This document shows, piece by piece, positions 8,226 through 18,260 of a stretch of DNA of 64,000 nucleotides. Under the pieces are notes generated by a model. The model was not told where the DNA came from. It did no database searches and saw only the letters and a list, made by a program, of their open reading frames with translations. Every line of letters starts with the position of its first letter. Position 1 is the stretch's first letter. Origin of the DNA: Sporolactobacillus laevolacticus DSM 442 (GTDB lineage Bacteria; Bacillota; Bacilli; Bacillales; Sporolactobacillaceae); assembly GCF_000497245.1 (NCBI RefSeq), contig NZ_AWTC01000001.1:304234-368233 (forward strand), written 5' to 3'. The position numbers and the translations under genes were made by a program.

Positions 8226-9872
8226 TTATGGAATCATCCATTGAAAGATATACGCTTGAAGAATGGTAATCACACCGGTGATTGCGACAAGAAACAAGCT
8301 GTGTTTGATGGTGAATCTGAATAAATTACCTTCTTTACCAACTTGCCCGGTTGCTGCTGTCGCTACGGCAATGGATTGAGGCGAAATCATCTTAGCTGCG
8401 ACACCGCCGGTTGAATTTGCCGCGACAAGCAGCGTCGGATCGACACCAATCTGATGGGCGGAGACTTTCTGCAGATTTGAGAACAGTGCGTTTGATGACG
8501 TATCCGAACCTGTGAGAAATACCCCAAGCCAACCGATGACCGGTGAGAATAGCGGAAAGATCGTACCTGTTGATGCAAGACCAAGCCCTAATGTTGCACT
8601 CATGCCCGAATAGTTTTCAATATAAGCAAACCCAAGTACGGAAACAATCATGATTAATGGAAAAGTAAGCTTTTTAAGCGTGACACCAAATGTTTGCGCC
8701 CACGTTTTCCAGCTGATGCCCACCAAAAATTTGCTCAGAATACACGTCACAAGAATAGCGGTTCCGGTCGCCGCCAGCACATCAAATTTATACACCGCTG
8801 CATACGGCGTCGCCTGGGTCACAATCGGCCGTACTTGTTCAATCATTTGATTCAATCCAGGAATCGGTATCATTAGTGTTACTTGGCTTAGGAACGCTTT
8901 GAAACTTGCTGAACCGCCCCATAAACAAATCACGACCACGAGTAAAGCAAACGGCGACCATGCACGCATAATCTGAGGTAGGGAGTAATTGGTCTTCGAA
9001 GTTGGCAACCCCTCTGGTTGTGCCGGCTCTTCTTTTTCATCTTTAAAACGGAAAATTGTTTTCGGCTGCCAGAATTTTAACAAAAGAACAAGACAAGCCA
9101 TGCTCACAATTGCCGACATAACATCCGGCAATTCCGGTCCTAAAAAATTCGAGGTCAAAAACTGCGTAATAGCAAAAGAAACACCGCATACAAGAATAGC
9201 CGGGAGCACTTCTAACGTTCGCTTCCAGCCTGCCATAATGAAGACAAGCCAAAACGGAACAAACAGTGAAAGAAAAGGAACCTGGCGGCCGACCATCTGG
9301 CTGAGCAGGTGTACATCAATGCCCGCAACCTGACCTGAGGTTAATATTGGAATACCTACACCGCCAAACGCAACCGGAGCTGTATTTGCAATCAGACAAA
9401 GACCGGCCGCGTAAAAAGGATTAAAGCCTAAACCGGCGAGCAGCCCGCCTGCGATTGCCACAGGAGTTCCATATCCCGCCGTCCCTTCGAGAAATGCGCC
9501 GAATGAGAATGCGATTAAGAGCGCCTGCAATCTTCTGTCTTTGGTAATTGAGGCGATGGAATCACTGATAATCTGAAACTTGCCTGATGCGACAGTCAGC
9601 TCATACAGAAATACTGCCGTGATAATGATCCAGCCAATCGGCCAAAGTCCTTGAAGTCCGCCAAGAGCTGTTGCTTCCAAAGCTAAATGAAATGGCATTT
9701 TGTAGATGAAGACCGCCTCCAGAACAGCGACGGCAACGGTTAAAAGTCCGGCTTTATACCCTTTCATTTTCTTAATGGCCAAGCACCAAAAAAAGACGAC
9801 AAGCGGTATACAGGCAACGACAAACGAGAGAAACATATTCCCCATTGGATTATAATTCTGGGCCCATTGCAT
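8226..9872 (-). CDS. L-lactate permease (LctP/LutP family)
   Basis: A 548-residue polytopic transporter of the lactate permease family, moving lactate (and possibly glycolate) with protons. The frame extends 45 codons further upstream, but the family's normal N-terminus MQWAQNYNPMGNMFLS and a GGGAAGGGG site 7 nt before this ATG fix the start here. Family signatures seen: GLWPIGWIIITAVFLYELTV, FGAFLEGTAGYGTPVAIAGG, IANTAPVAFGGVGIP and, near the C-terminus, the FLTGSDTSSNALFSNLQ region. Single gene, convergent with the membrane gene on its left. No lactate dehydrogenase or lut genes are nearby. Confidence 0.93.
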   Translation of the reverse strand: MQWAQNYNPMGNMFLSFVVACIPLVVFFWCLAIKKMKGYKAGLLTVAVAVLEAVFIYKMPFHLALEATALGGLQGLWPIGWIIITAVFLYELTVASGKFQIISDSIASITKDRRLQALLIAFSFGAFLEGTAGYGTPVAIAGGLLAGLGFNPFYAAGLCLIANTAPVAFGGVGIPILTSGQVAGIDVHLLSQMVGRQVPFLSLFVPFWLVFIMAGWKRTLEVLPAILVCGVSFAITQFLTSNFLGPELPDVMSAIVSMACLVLLLKFWQPKTIFRFKDEKEEPAQPEGLPTSKTNYSLPQIMRAWSPFALLVVVICLWGGSASFKAFLSQVTLMIPIPGLNQMIEQVRPIVTQATPYAAVYKFDVLAATGTAILVTCILSKFLVGISWKTWAQTFGVTLKKLTFPLIMIVSVLGFAYIENYSGMSATLGLGLASTGTIFPLFSPVIGWLGVFLTGSDTSSNALFSNLQKVSAHQIGVDPTLLVAANSTGGVAAKMISPQSIAVATAATGQVGKEGNLFRFTIKHSLFLVAITGVITILQAYIFQWMIP

Positions 9873-10122
9873 AATCATTCCCCTTCCCAACATCAATATA
9901 AGGTGAATAAAGCCAGAAATAATTAAAGCGCTTACATTTTTAAATTTTACATGCAACTCCTTAAATTTGCAATTTTGGTGAACATTTTTTGAACTTATTG
10001 TGAACAAATCGTTGATCGAATTTGTTTAAAAAAACCTTAAGGATATTTTAAGAATTGAGGACTATGTTTTTGAAGGATTAATTGAAGCACGTAAGTTTAG
10101 ATCAAGAAGGAAGAGATTCGTT

Positions 10123-10485
10123 ATGCAGATACAATCCGTTACCACATCCGCAAGCAGCACGTATCAATCAACAGACCTTGCAGATTCAACTCAGAAAATT
10201 GAAACTCTAGAGAAACAGAAAGAGACACTGGAAAACCAAAAGCGGCAATTGGAATCCAGCCAATCCAATCAAGCCAATCCACAAAAACAGATCGAAATCA
10301 TTCAAAACGAGATTGAACAAATTGAAGTGCAGATCCAGCAACTGCAATCCCGATCGAAAAACAAGAGTAACAATGGGAGCGCCAATACAGGAAATCAGAA
10401 CGATGCAAACACCGCAGTGTCGGCACAATCTACTGATGGCGATCTGCTGACCATTAGCCAACAAAGTATCAAAGAAAATGAATAA
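10123..10485 (+). CDS. FlxA-like coiled-coil protein
   Basis: A 120-residue hydrophilic protein with a good GAAGGAAGAG site. Residues 25-85 form an uninterrupted coiled coil rich in Gln, Glu and Lys (KIETLEKQKETLENQKRQLE), followed by an Asn/Ser/Gly-rich tail. This composition and layout fit the FlxA-like family of small Bacillales proteins of unknown function; no enzyme motif or signal peptide is present. It is monocistronic, with its own terminator. Confidence 0.65.
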   Translation: MQIQSVTTSASSTYQSTDLADSTQKIETLEKQKETLENQKRQLESSQSNQANPQKQIEIIQNEIEQIEVQIQQLQSRSKNKSNNGSANTGNQNDANTAVSAQSTDGDLLTISQQSIKENE

Positions 10486-10512
10486 CTGTTTTAAGTTAAA
10501 AGGGAAAGATCG

Positions 10513-10537
10513 AGGCATCCATTGAGGGTGCCTTTTT
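10513..10537 (+). terminator. Rho-independent terminator of the FlxA-like gene
   Basis: Stem AGGCATCC / GGGTGCCT (one G-T pair), loop ATTGA, followed by TTTTT. Confidence 0.85.
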
Positions 10538-10609
10538 ACTATGACTGATTACTTCAGCTAAAATAGTTGATCCTTTAAGAAAAACCAAGCAGACATTCTT
10601 CATTTTACA

Positions 10610-10748
10610 AAAAAACAACAGCCGGCCCTTCATCAGGAACGGGCCGGTGCTATAGTTTTAATTCTCCGAGCCTTAGCAATTCACAACCGTCTGGGAGCGT
10701 CCTTTCACACCAAGATTTTGCAAAGTGTTTGAGATATGGTTACGAATG
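10610..10748 (-). pseudogene. Decayed copy of the gerE 3' end and its terminator (remnant 1)
   Basis: Read on the minus strand, this stretch aligns to the last 36 or so codons of the intact gerE at 28982-29206 and to its terminator hairpin. It encodes RNHISNTLQNLGVKGRSQTV, then a one-base deletion breaks the frame, after which RLGELKL and the stop are regained. Many differences from the intact gene are synonymous (for example CTA-AAA-TTA becomes TTA-AAA-CTA), so the copy diverged while under coding selection, as expected of a foreign gerE allele. The upstream part of gerE is absent. Same orientation as intact gerE. Confidence 0.85.
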
Positions 10749-11194
10749 CAATTAAGTGTAGTTTTGTGTCCCATTGTCCAGGTTATCCTTCATCACTTAT
10801 TTTTTAAAAAACTTTACTCAATCTCTAAATCAATTAATGACGGATAGCACGCGCGATAATCATTGTAACTTCTATTTATAATTAATTGAAACTATCCGCG
10901 AAAAACAACGTACTTAGAAGAGACACTAAAAGCGAAAAAATTATGTTATCAATTTCTCACCTTTTGGTAACTGGGATTCCGCACGAATCACAATGAGCGT
11001 ATTCGTGTTTTTTTCAAAATCCAACATTTTCACTGTGCTCAAAAGTAACCAGACTGTGCGATTGATCCATCAACGCCTGTGTCAGTTCTTAATCAGGCGC
11101 AGGTCTCTTAGACAGCTGCTGTAACTGGCTGAACAATTGTCTCAGGCAAAATTCTGAATAACCATAAATGACCAACAGGTGAAGGAGCAAGAAT
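10749..11194. other. AT-rich intergenic region downstream of gerE remnant 1
   Basis: No gene recognised. The first 20 bases (TGC.ATTAA.GTGT.GTT pattern) resemble the sequence adjoining gerE remnant 2 at 19024-19044, suggesting the two remnants share a breakpoint. The rest is AT-rich without repeats I can support, and must hold the promoter of the acyl-CoA ligase gene. Confidence 0.4.
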
Positions 11195-12847
11195 GTGAGA
11201 ATAAAACAGTTGAACAAGGCCACACGGTATACTGATTTTCGGGAAATGATTTACACTAGTGCAAAGAAGTTCAGGAAAAAGCCTGCCTTTCAGATAAAGA
11301 TTGGGAGCGGGAGCTACCGGTATGTGACTTATTCTCAATTTAAAGAGGAGTACAGAACGCTAGGCACGCATTTTCTCGATCTTAGCTTACTTGGTAAGCG
11401 AATTGCAGTCGTTGGAAAAAACAGCTATGCATGGGTGCTGCACTATGCGTGCGCCGCTACAGTTGGTGTGGCTGTTCCAATCGATCGCGAACTGTCGCCG
11501 GAAGATATGTATCAGTTCATTGTCAGTGCCGACTGTGCCGCGGTGTGCGCGGACAGAGAGATACTCGAACAATTAAGACCGATGATCAGCAGTGAACTAT
11601 TGCTTTTGTCTTTGCAGGACACCTTGCCACCCATGCCTGCGGACGATACGCGAATTGACACCGTTTCGATTGCTGAAGATGAAATGAGTGTGCTGATTTT
11701 CACTTCAGGCACTGCCGGAAAGCCAAAAGGTGTGTGCCTTTCTCAAAAGAATATTTGCGCGAATATTTTTTCGACCTCACAAATCGTAAAGATCACGTCA
11801 CGCGACAAAACCCTTTCAATCCTGCCCCTTTGTCATACGTACGAATGCACATTGGATTGCTTACTTATTCTGTCGCGCGGGGCCTGCATTGCTTACGCAG
11901 ACAGCCTGAATGCCATACGCCGCAACATCCTTGAATACAGGCCAACCATTCTCGTCGTAGTTCCCGCGCTGCTTCAGCTTTTAGACAAGCGGATTCAAGC
12001 GGCTATTTCAAAGAATGGTCCGGCAAAGTATCAATCAAAATTCAAAACATCTTCAATCTCAATGGCGCTTCGAGATTTGCCTGCGCTTGTAAGGATGGTC
12101 ATCCGCCGAAAAGTGAAGAAATCGCTTGGAGGCAAAATTCATACGTGCATTGTCGGCGGGGCCGATCTCTCCTCTGCTGTGGTAGAGGATTTTCTGGCGC
12201 TTGGCATTCGGGCTTTGCAAGGCTATGGACTCACTGAATCTGCTCCTCTTCTGGCGGGAAACAACGATTTTTATTTCAACGCCAAATCAACCGGTGTTGC
12301 TATTCCCGGCGTCGAATTGATGATAGACAGCCCCAATGAAGCTGGTGTAGGCGAAATTCTTGCCAAAGGCGATAATATCATGCTTGGTTACTATAACGAT
12401 CCGGTGGCCACGGCCAACACTTTCCGCAACGGCTATTTTCGGACAGGTGATCTGGGATTCATCGATAGAGACGGGGCTTTGTATATCAAAGGGCGCATGA
12501 AGAATGTGATTGTAACGGCTAACGGCAAAAACATTTATCCGGAGGAATTAGAAGCGCGACTATTGGAAAAGGATACGATTAGTGAAGCCCTTATTCTTAC
12601 TGGAAATGATCGCAATGGAGGCGCCTGTGTGAAGGCCAAAATATTTCCAGATTTAGATTGCGTGACCGAAATAATCGGTCATCTGCCTGCAAAAGAAGAA
12701 ATACAAGCCATGGTAAAATCGATCATCGATGAAGTAAACAACAAAATGCCGGATTATAAACACATCCGTGTGTTTGAAATTCTGGAAAAAGAATTTGAAA
12801 AAACAACGACAAGGAAAATTAGACGATGCGGTATGAATCTTGCCTGA
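11195..12847 (+). CDS. AMP-forming acyl-CoA synthetase/ligase
   Basis: A 550-residue adenylate-forming enzyme of the long-chain fatty acid ligase type. The GTG start follows GAAGGAG by 8 nt; the ATG one base before would stop at once. Core motifs in order: LIFTSGTAGKPKGVCLS (P-loop, about residues 168-185), GYGLTESAPLL (about 347), YFRTGDLGFID (about 414-424) and KGRMKNVIVTANGKNIYPEE, ending with KTTTRKIRR where the catalytic lysine region lies. Substrate cannot be deduced; no acyl carrier protein or beta-oxidation gene is adjacent. It stands alone between two gerE fragments. Confidence 0.88.
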   Translation: MRIKQLNKATRYTDFREMIYTSAKKFRKKPAFQIKIGSGSYRYVTYSQFKEEYRTLGTHFLDLSLLGKRIAVVGKNSYAWVLHYACAATVGVAVPIDRELSPEDMYQFIVSADCAAVCADREILEQLRPMISSELLLLSLQDTLPPMPADDTRIDTVSIAEDEMSVLIFTSGTAGKPKGVCLSQKNICANIFSTSQIVKITSRDKTLSILPLCHTYECTLDCLLILSRGACIAYADSLNAIRRNILEYRPTILVVVPALLQLLDKRIQAAISKNGPAKYQSKFKTSSISMALRDLPALVRMVIRRKVKKSLGGKIHTCIVGGADLSSAVVEDFLALGIRALQGYGLTESAPLLAGNNDFYFNAKSTGVAIPGVELMIDSPNEAGVGEILAKGDNIMLGYYNDPVATANTFRNGYFRTGDLGFIDRDGALYIKGRMKNVIVTANGKNIYPEELEARLLEKDTISEALILTGNDRNGGACVKAKIFPDLDCVTEIIGHLPAKEEIQAMVKSIIDEVNNKMPDYKHIRVFEILEKEFEKTTTRKIRRCGMNLA

Positions 12848-13051
12848 TTACATCAGGCAACCGAAAAGAATTCCATTTGCCGAAAGAACAGCACGGTGCT
12901 TACAGAACAGTCTGACAGCCCGATGCCCGCATTCAATAGGTAAAGTCTAGTCTTCCCATCTTTTTCTCTTTAGAGGATTTTCAAGCGCTGTTCCAGTATA
13001 ATGCGCGTGAAAAATTCTCTATTTTCTTTTCGGCTTTCTACGTAGAATTAA

Positions 13052-13082
13052 ACACCAAGCTACTGCATGGTGTTTGTGATAT
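13052..13082 (-). repeat. Short gerE 3' fragment (remnant 2 of 3)
   Basis: About 31 bp matching the gerE segment that encodes ISNTMQKLG: the core ACCAAGCT.CTGCATGGTG, followed by TT.G.GATAT, is shared with the intact gene with three internal mismatches. Flanking bases do not align, so only a scrap remains. Same orientation as gerE. Confidence 0.6.
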
Positions 13083-13129
13083 ATACTCTTCGCAAACTCA
13101 TTTTCATCAAAATAAACTTATTGAACCAT

Positions 13130-13166
13130 AAAAAATGTTCTCATCGAAATGATGAGGACATTTTTT
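13130..13166. terminator. Bidirectional terminator
   Basis: AAAAAATGTTCTCATC / GATGAGGACATTTTTT, loop GAAAT, one G-T pair; A and T runs at both ends. It lies downstream of both the acyl-CoA ligase and the PaaK-like gene. Confidence 0.85.
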
Positions 13167-13236
13167 AAGAATAACGTCTTGTTTTTTATTATAAAATCTA
13201 AGTTATTTAAACATGTTTTGATCAAATTAAGCTTGT

Positions 13237-14436
13237 TTATACTTTCTCAATATGAACATATTTACTGTAAGCTGGTTTCCCTATAAGCTTCTCGATTGGA
13301 ATAATATCCTCTATCCGAACTTCAGCCTCGAGATCAGATCGTCTAAAAATTTCATTTTTGATCAAATCACTTGATATATTCTGATCCGGTGTATATTGAA
13401 GTATAAACGTAACGGCTTCTCCATTTTGTTTTACTTTCCATAATAGCGGTACACGATCCAAAGAATAGATCAATTCTTGTAAATCATAAAAGGTCCATTC
13501 TTTTCCATGCCAAATAATTGTGTTTTCATCTCTGCCGTAGTGGATCAAAGCAGGGGTTTGATCTTTATTTGTCGGATCTGCGTCCCTAATTTCTAGCAGG
13601 TCATGATTATAATAACGTAATAGGGGCATTCCCTCCCGAGTGGTTGACAGAACACCATAGCCGCGGACGCCATGAGGTACCGGATGACCATCATCATCAA
13701 CTACTTCAATCTTTACATGCGGATTATTCAATCGATAATAACCATCCTGATCGCTTACAAACAAACCTCCTGTTTCTGTGCTTCCAAAGAAAGTAAATAC
13801 GGGTACACCCCATAGTTTTTCAAAATATTCCTTTCGTTTAGGCGAAACTAACTCTCCGGCAAGGAGTAGCGCTCTTAACCCATCTGTTGGGAACGGAATG
13901 TGAAGTTGTTTTGCAACTTCAAATATTTTTTCCGCTTCTGATGGTAACAGGGCTAAGATACTAGGTTTTGCTCTTTGCATAATTTCTACAACTCTTCGGT
14001 CCGGTGTGATCATACTTGCTTTATCTACACCAATATGTGTAGCTCCTACCTTTTGGCATGCCCAATATAAAATAAATGAAGGGATGGCTAGGGCAAAAGG
14101 AAACCGGTTAAGCAATATATCATTTTTATTCAAATTAAGTTTTGATTGAAGAATCACTTGATATTCCTTAATTACGTCGGAATGACTGTACCAACTTGGA
14201 GTAGGTGTGCCTGTGGTACCACTTGTTTCATGGTATGTAGCAATGTCTTCAATAGATGCACCTAACACGTCATATGCCGAAGTATTCCGGAGTTCATCCT
14301 TTGTCGTAAAGGGAATATCCTCCCATCTATTAATTGTTAACCCTGCTAACTTCTTTCGGTAAAAAGTAGACCTTAATGCTGAAGTAACAAAATCATCATT
14401 CATCATCTTAACCCACTGTAATTTCTTGTCCGACAT
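13237..14436 (-). CDS. PaaK-like adenylate-forming enzyme
   Basis: A 399-residue protein of the phenylacetate-CoA ligase (PaaK)/coenzyme F390 synthetase type. Motifs: [10 protein letters not shown] near residue 26 and PFTTKDELR near 42 (typical PaaK N-terminus), the nucleotide loop [13 protein letters not shown] at 70-82, [13 protein letters not shown] near 218, and [16 protein letters not shown] near 270. The first codons overlap the 3' end of the upstream chemoreceptor gene by 29 bp, so translation is probably coupled; a second possible start (MMNDDF) sits right after that gene's stop. No dedicated carrier or aromatic pathway genes are near, so the substrate is unknown. Confidence 0.82.
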   Translation of the reverse strand: MSDKKLQWVKMMNDDFVTSALRSTFYRKKLAGLTINRWEDIPFTTKDELRNTSAYDVLGASIEDIATYHETSGTTGTPTPSWYSHSDVIKEYQVILQSKLNLNKNDILLNRFPFALAIPSFILYWACQKVGATHIGVDKASMITPDRRVVEIMQRAKPSILALLPSEAEKIFEVAKQLHIPFPTDGLRALLLAGELVSPKRKEYFEKLWGVPVFTFFGSTETGGLFVSDQDGYYRLNNPHVKIEVVDDDGHPVPHGVRGYGVLSTTREGMPLLRYYNHDLLEIRDADPTNKDQTPALIHYGRDENTIIWHGKEWTFYDLQELIYSLDRVPLLWKVKQNGEAVTFILQYTPDQNISSDLIKNEIFRRSDLEAEVRIEDIIPIEKLIGKPAYSKYVHIEKV

Positions 14437-15535
14437 GTGATTCTAAGTTACTAGTATTCTTTATTATCATTTCATAAGAAGAACGGAATTCTTTCAGAAG
14501 CTTATCAAGTTGATTAATCTTATCTGTCCCACCTTGTTGCACTTTCATCGTGAACTCAGTAATTTTTTTAACCTCTTCAGTTCCCGCTGCCAACTGCTGA
14601 ACAGCAGCAGACATTTCCATGATTTGATCAGATGTACCGCTGACTTCCTGAATAATTGTCTTAAAATAATTTTTCGTTGTATTCATTGTTGTCATGCCGT
14701 CTGAGACTTTTTCCATACTGTTTGACGTTATTTCGACCGCTGTATGCACATCTGACTGAATTGAAGATAAAATATTGGAAATGTGATCTGCCTCTTCTTT
14801 TGACTTATCCGATAACTTTCCGACTTCATTCGCCACAACCGCAAAGCTTTTTCCAAATTCACCAGCTCTAGCTGCTTCAATAGTCGCATTAAAAGACAAT
14901 AACCTTGTTTGCTCTGCTATGTCTGTTATTGTATGGACAATCTGATCAACCTGACCTGAGTTATTAGCAAGATTAGCAATGAATTTTGACAACTTATCTG
15001 TTGTCTGGTAGATAGACTGCATTTGTGTGAGCAAATTACCGATTAGTTTATAGCCTTCATCCGCAGCAACTGACGCTTTTTTTGATGTGTCCGAAACCTT
15101 TTCCGAACTGGAAGCAATTTGTTGAATACCACTCGTAATTTCTGTCATGGTATCTGTGCTTTTCACCACATTATTCGTTTGAATCGATGCACCATGTGAT
15201 ATGTCACCAGCAATATTAACGAGTGCCTCTACCTGCTCAGTTAATGCAACCGTTTGGTGAGACAATTCAGAGACTGCATGTTTCGTATCCTGTGCAGCAT
15301 TACTTTCCTGGTGAGTTAATGTATGATTCTCTGTTACCGCATCTGACAACTCATCTGGTGACCGAAGCGGCACCCCCCGATGAACGATGATAAGTCCAAT
15401 AATCGTAATGCACATGAAAATGAAAAGTAAAACTCCTTCCCATGCATTAAAACTACGGCCAACCCCAAAAAACATAAATAACGGGAAAATGAAACTAGCA
15501 GATATGACTATGTACAGCTTTAATCTGATGTTCAT
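14408..15535 (-). CDS. Methyl-accepting chemotaxis protein, membrane-anchored
   Basis: About 375 residues, starting at ATG (MNIRLKLY) 8 nt after AAAGGA. Two transmembrane helices (about 5-25 and 33-52) are separated by only a few residues, so there is no external sensor domain and no HAMP domain is obvious. The long coiled-coil signalling domain carries the tip [34 protein letters not shown], a recognisable but diverged version of the canonical hairpin that binds CheA/CheW. Its end overlaps the PaaK-like gene. The pairing of a sensorless receptor with an adenylate-forming enzyme is unusual. Confidence 0.85.
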   Translation of the reverse strand: MNIRLKLYIVISASFIFPLFMFFGVGRSFNAWEGVLLFIFMCITIIGLIIVHRGVPLRSPDELSDAVTENHTLTHQESNAAQDTKHAVSELSHQTVALTEQVEALVNIAGDISHGASIQTNNVVKSTDTMTEITSGIQQIASSSEKVSDTSKKASVAADEGYKLIGNLLTQMQSIYQTTDKLSKFIANLANNSGQVDQIVHTITDIAEQTRLLSFNATIEAARAGEFGKSFAVVANEVGKLSDKSKEEADHISNILSSIQSDVHTAVEITSNSMEKVSDGMTTMNTTKNYFKTIIQEVSGTSDQIMEMSAAVQQLAAGTEEVKKITEFTMKVQQGGTDKINQLDKLLKEFRSSYEMIIKNTSNLESHVGQEITVG

Positions 15536-15742
15536 GCTCCAAGTCCTTTCCATAAATCATTAATTTATTTCGTTTTTAATATCGGCGATAAAAAATAATC
15601 ATTTAGATTTAGTGCGTGAAATGAGTCGATAGATGTACATAAAGAATAGAAGAACAGGGAGATGTACCTGTTCTTCTAAAAAGATTACAGACTTTATTTT
15701 CGGCATTCAGTGTGATTATTCATAGAATTTTCATTTTAAATG

Positions 15743-17197
15743 TTAGTTGCCCTGCTGCATGAGATCGGCTTGTTTGGTCTTTTTTATAAAAAAGGACATT
15801 GCCAACCCTATTAATCCAAAAATGATGACAGCCAAATATGCGTCATTCATTCCAGCAATGGAAGCTTTCAAAAGTAATTTGGTTGGATTGCTTATTGTTC
15901 CTTCTGCTGCTAGTTTAACGGCGTGAGCATGCGCTCGGTTGGTAAGGATTGTAACCAACAGCGCCGTACCGATGGCCCCTGACACCTGCTTTACCGTATT
16001 AGAGATTGCGTTTCCGTGAGCGTGCAATGCCGTTGGTAACTGGTTAAGTCCTGCGGTTGTAATAGGCATCAAAAACAGCGCCATTCCAAACCTTCTGACA
16101 GTCGACATGAGCAAGAGAAACGTATAACTTGTCGAATCCGTTAAGGAAGTAAAACTGATTGTTGTCACAACCGTGATAGCAATACCGATGATAGACAGCC
16201 ATTTTGCCCCAAATCGGTCGAACAATCTACCGGCAACGGGCATCATAAGCCCCATAAGTAAAGCGCCTGGCAACATTAAGATACCGGCATCAAATGCAGA
16301 ATAATGCCGCATGTTCTGCAAATAGATAGGCAGCAGCATCATATCCGCATACATGACAACGGTCACCACAACATTAATGACTGTAGTCAACGTGAACATA
16401 TTGTATTTAAAAGCCTTTAAATCCAGCAAAGGGCTACTGCTCCTTAATTGGCTTATGGAAAACACTACTAGTGCAATCACGCCGATAATTAAGGTTAAAA
16501 CCACCTCGGCGCTTGACCAGCCAATTGCGCCTGCTCTGCTGAATCCATACAATAAAGTGCCGAATCCAACGGTCGATAAAATCATACCTATAACATCCAA
16601 CTTAGGGTAGGTGCGCTCCGTTACATTTTTCAGGTAAAAGAAGGCCAAAATAATAACCAGTGCGGCAAACGGAATAATAATGTAAAACAGTGAGCGCCAT
16701 ACAAAATGATCCAGCATATAGCCGGCATATGTTGGGCCAATGGCTGGTGCGAAAATGATGGCTACTCCGATTAAACCCATGGCTCCCCCACGCTTCTGCA
16801 CCGGAAAAATGGCAAGTACAACATTCATCAACAGTGGCATAATAATACCTGCTCCTGCAGCCTGGATAAGCCGTCCGATTAACAGCATCTCAAAGCCCGG
16901 AGCGACACCTGATACGATCGTTCCGGAAAGAAATGCGATCATCGCTGAAAGAAATAGCTCGCGAGTTGTGAAACGTTGCATGAGATACGCTGTCACAGGT
17001 ATAAATACTCCATTGACCAGCATGTACCCTGTTGTCAGCCACTGAGCTGTTGTCGCTGCAATGTTCAACTCTGTAATCAGTTCGGGTATCGCCACACTCA
17101 TAATCGTTTGATTTAGAATCGCAATAAATGCACCTAAGATCATAATAAAGAGAAGGGGACCTTTTTTGATGGTGTTTCTATCTAAATCTTGACTCAT
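15743..17197 (-). CDS. MFS drug efflux transporter, DHA2 (EmrB/QacA) family
   Basis: About 484 residues, starting at ATG (MSQDLDRN) downstream of AAAGGAG. Fourteen hydrophobic helices are expected for the family; motifs seen are LNQTIMSVAIPEL in helix 1, the helix 4 region LLIGRLIQAAGAGIIMPL and the helix 5 antiporter motif GLIGVAIIFAPAIGPTYAGY. Likely a proton-driven exporter of lipophilic compounds. It follows the SDR gene by about 30 bp on the same strand, and both are divergent from a MarR-type regulator with a palindromic operator over their promoter, so induction by a toxic or phenolic ligand is likely. Confidence 0.9.
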   Translation of the reverse strand: MSQDLDRNTIKKGPLLFIMILGAFIAILNQTIMSVAIPELITELNIAATTAQWLTTGYMLVNGVFIPVTAYLMQRFTTRELFLSAMIAFLSGTIVSGVAPGFEMLLIGRLIQAAGAGIIMPLLMNVVLAIFPVQKRGGAMGLIGVAIIFAPAIGPTYAGYMLDHFVWRSLFYIIIPFAALVIILAFFYLKNVTERTYPKLDVIGMILSTVGFGTLLYGFSRAGAIGWSSAEVVLTLIIGVIALVVFSISQLRSSSPLLDLKAFKYNMFTLTTVINVVVTVVMYADMMLLPIYLQNMRHYSAFDAGILMLPGALLMGLMMPVAGRLFDRFGAKWLSIIGIAITVVTTISFTSLTDSTSYTFLLLMSTVRRFGMALFLMPITTAGLNQLPTALHAHGNAISNTVKQVSGAIGTALLVTILTNRAHAHAVKLAAEGTISNPTKLLLKASIAGMNDAYLAVIIFGLIGLAMSFFIKKTKQADLMQQGN

Positions 17198-17227
17198 CAA
17201 TTGTTCACTCCTTTCCATGTATTTGAT

Positions 17228-18103
17228 TTAACCAAGGTAGCCTCGTTGCTCAAGTAAGTCTTGTGTCTCCTTCCACAACTTACTCTGCATCGCAACATCT
17301 CCGCCAGGTGATTTCGGTTCAATTGCATTCCCGGTTCCAACATTAAAATACCCTCCTGTCACCTCTTGATATTTGGGTTCCACGATTAATCGGGTAATAA
17401 TATCAGCCCCTCTTCTCGGATCTCCGATATGGAAGATTTTTAAAAGACGTTCAATAACGTTTGCAAACCTGAGTTCACGTCCAAGTCCGGTAACATTAAA
17501 TCCAGGATTTAGCGCATTCACACTGATTCCGGTGCCTGCCCATTGTCGAGCCAGTTCAGCAGTGAACATGATATCTAACAATTTTGTTTTTCCATAGATA
17601 GCAGATGAGCCGCGGGCAGTAAAAGGAGTGGTATCAGTTAAATCTTCGGGAAGCTTCAATACTCCATGATTGCGTGAAGCTTCGGAGGCAACATTGACAA
17701 CTCTAGCCTTACCTGCGTTCTGTAAGGATGGTTTCAACTCATGTGTCAATAGCCATGGTGCTAAATAGTTTACAGCAATCATTTCTGGAAATCCCTCGGA
17801 AGTAATGCGTTGCTCGAATGCATGAATTCCCGCATTGTTCAAAAGTACGTCGATTTTAGGGTAAGCAGCAGCTATTTCTTGGCCAACTCGTTTAGCATCC
17901 TTCATTAACGATAGGTCTCCGAAGAAAAAGGCGACATTCACTGAAGGATTGGTGTCTTCAATGATTTTTTTCGTTGCATCAGCACGTTCTTTGCTTCTTG
18001 CTGTCAGAACAAGGTCAAACCCACGCTTTGCTAATTCAATTGCAACAATCTGCCCCAGACCGCTTGTTGCTCCTGTTATGACAACGATTGGATTTTTAGC
18101 CAT
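17228..18103 (-). CDS. Short-chain dehydrogenase/reductase
   Basis: About 291 residues; the ATG (MAKNPIVVITG) lies 7 nt after AAAGGAG, two codons inside the longer frame. The Rossmann motif TGATSGLG, the NNAG motif (LLNNAGIHAF), a serine in VVNVASEAS and the catalytic YGKTK (Y and K three apart) are all present. It resembles the retinol dehydrogenase/oxidoreductase-like SDRs. Co-transcribed with the MFS exporter, from a TTGACA/TATAGT promoter that overlaps the MarR operator. Substrate unknown. Confidence 0.9.
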   Translation of the reverse strand: MAKNPIVVITGATSGLGQIVAIELAKRGFDLVLTARSKERADATKKIIEDTNPSVNVAFFFGDLSLMKDAKRVGQEIAAAYPKIDVLLNNAGIHAFEQRITSEGFPEMIAVNYLAPWLLTHELKPSLQNAGKARVVNVASEASRNHGVLKLPEDLTDTTPFTARGSSAIYGKTKLLDIMFTAELARQWAGTGISVNALNPGFNVTGLGRELRFANVIERLLKIFHIGDPRRGADIITRLIVEPKYQEVTGGYFNVGTGNAIEPKSPGGDVAMQSKLWKETQDLLEQRGYLG

Positions 18104-18170
18104 GATCATTCTCCTTTGTGTGCTACAATATTTTTGAGAGCTGAGAAAGCCAGTGTAGCAATTAATATAA

Positions 18171-18212
18171 TTGACATATGTCCACTATATAGATTTGGTG
18201 GATATATGTCAA
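18171..18212. promoter_or_regulatory. MarR-type operator overlapping the SDR-MFS promoter
   Basis: Inverted repeat TTGACATATGTCCAC (18171-18185) and GTGGATATATGTCAA (18198-18212). On the minus strand TTGACA (18212-18207) and TATAGT are 17 bp apart, a consensus sigma-A promoter for the SDR-MFS pair lying wholly inside the palindrome, so a bound dimer would block it. Confidence 0.75.
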
Positions 18213-18260
18213 TCAAAATACAGAAGGTTATTTTGGAGACTAAAGGATAGGTGAATAGTC

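Larger units (their letters stand above)
12840..13236. other. Intergenic region with hairpin and gerE fragment
   Basis: Holds a perfect palindrome over the stop codon of the ligase gene (TTGCCTGAT / ATCAGGCAA, without a T run), the short gerE fragment and the terminator listed separately. Otherwise AT-rich with no gene seen. Confidence 0.5.

Noticed and set aside
8874-10007. Longer lactate permease starting 45 codons upstream
   Set aside because: The extra N-terminus is not found in the family, and a good ribosome site fixes the start at 9872.
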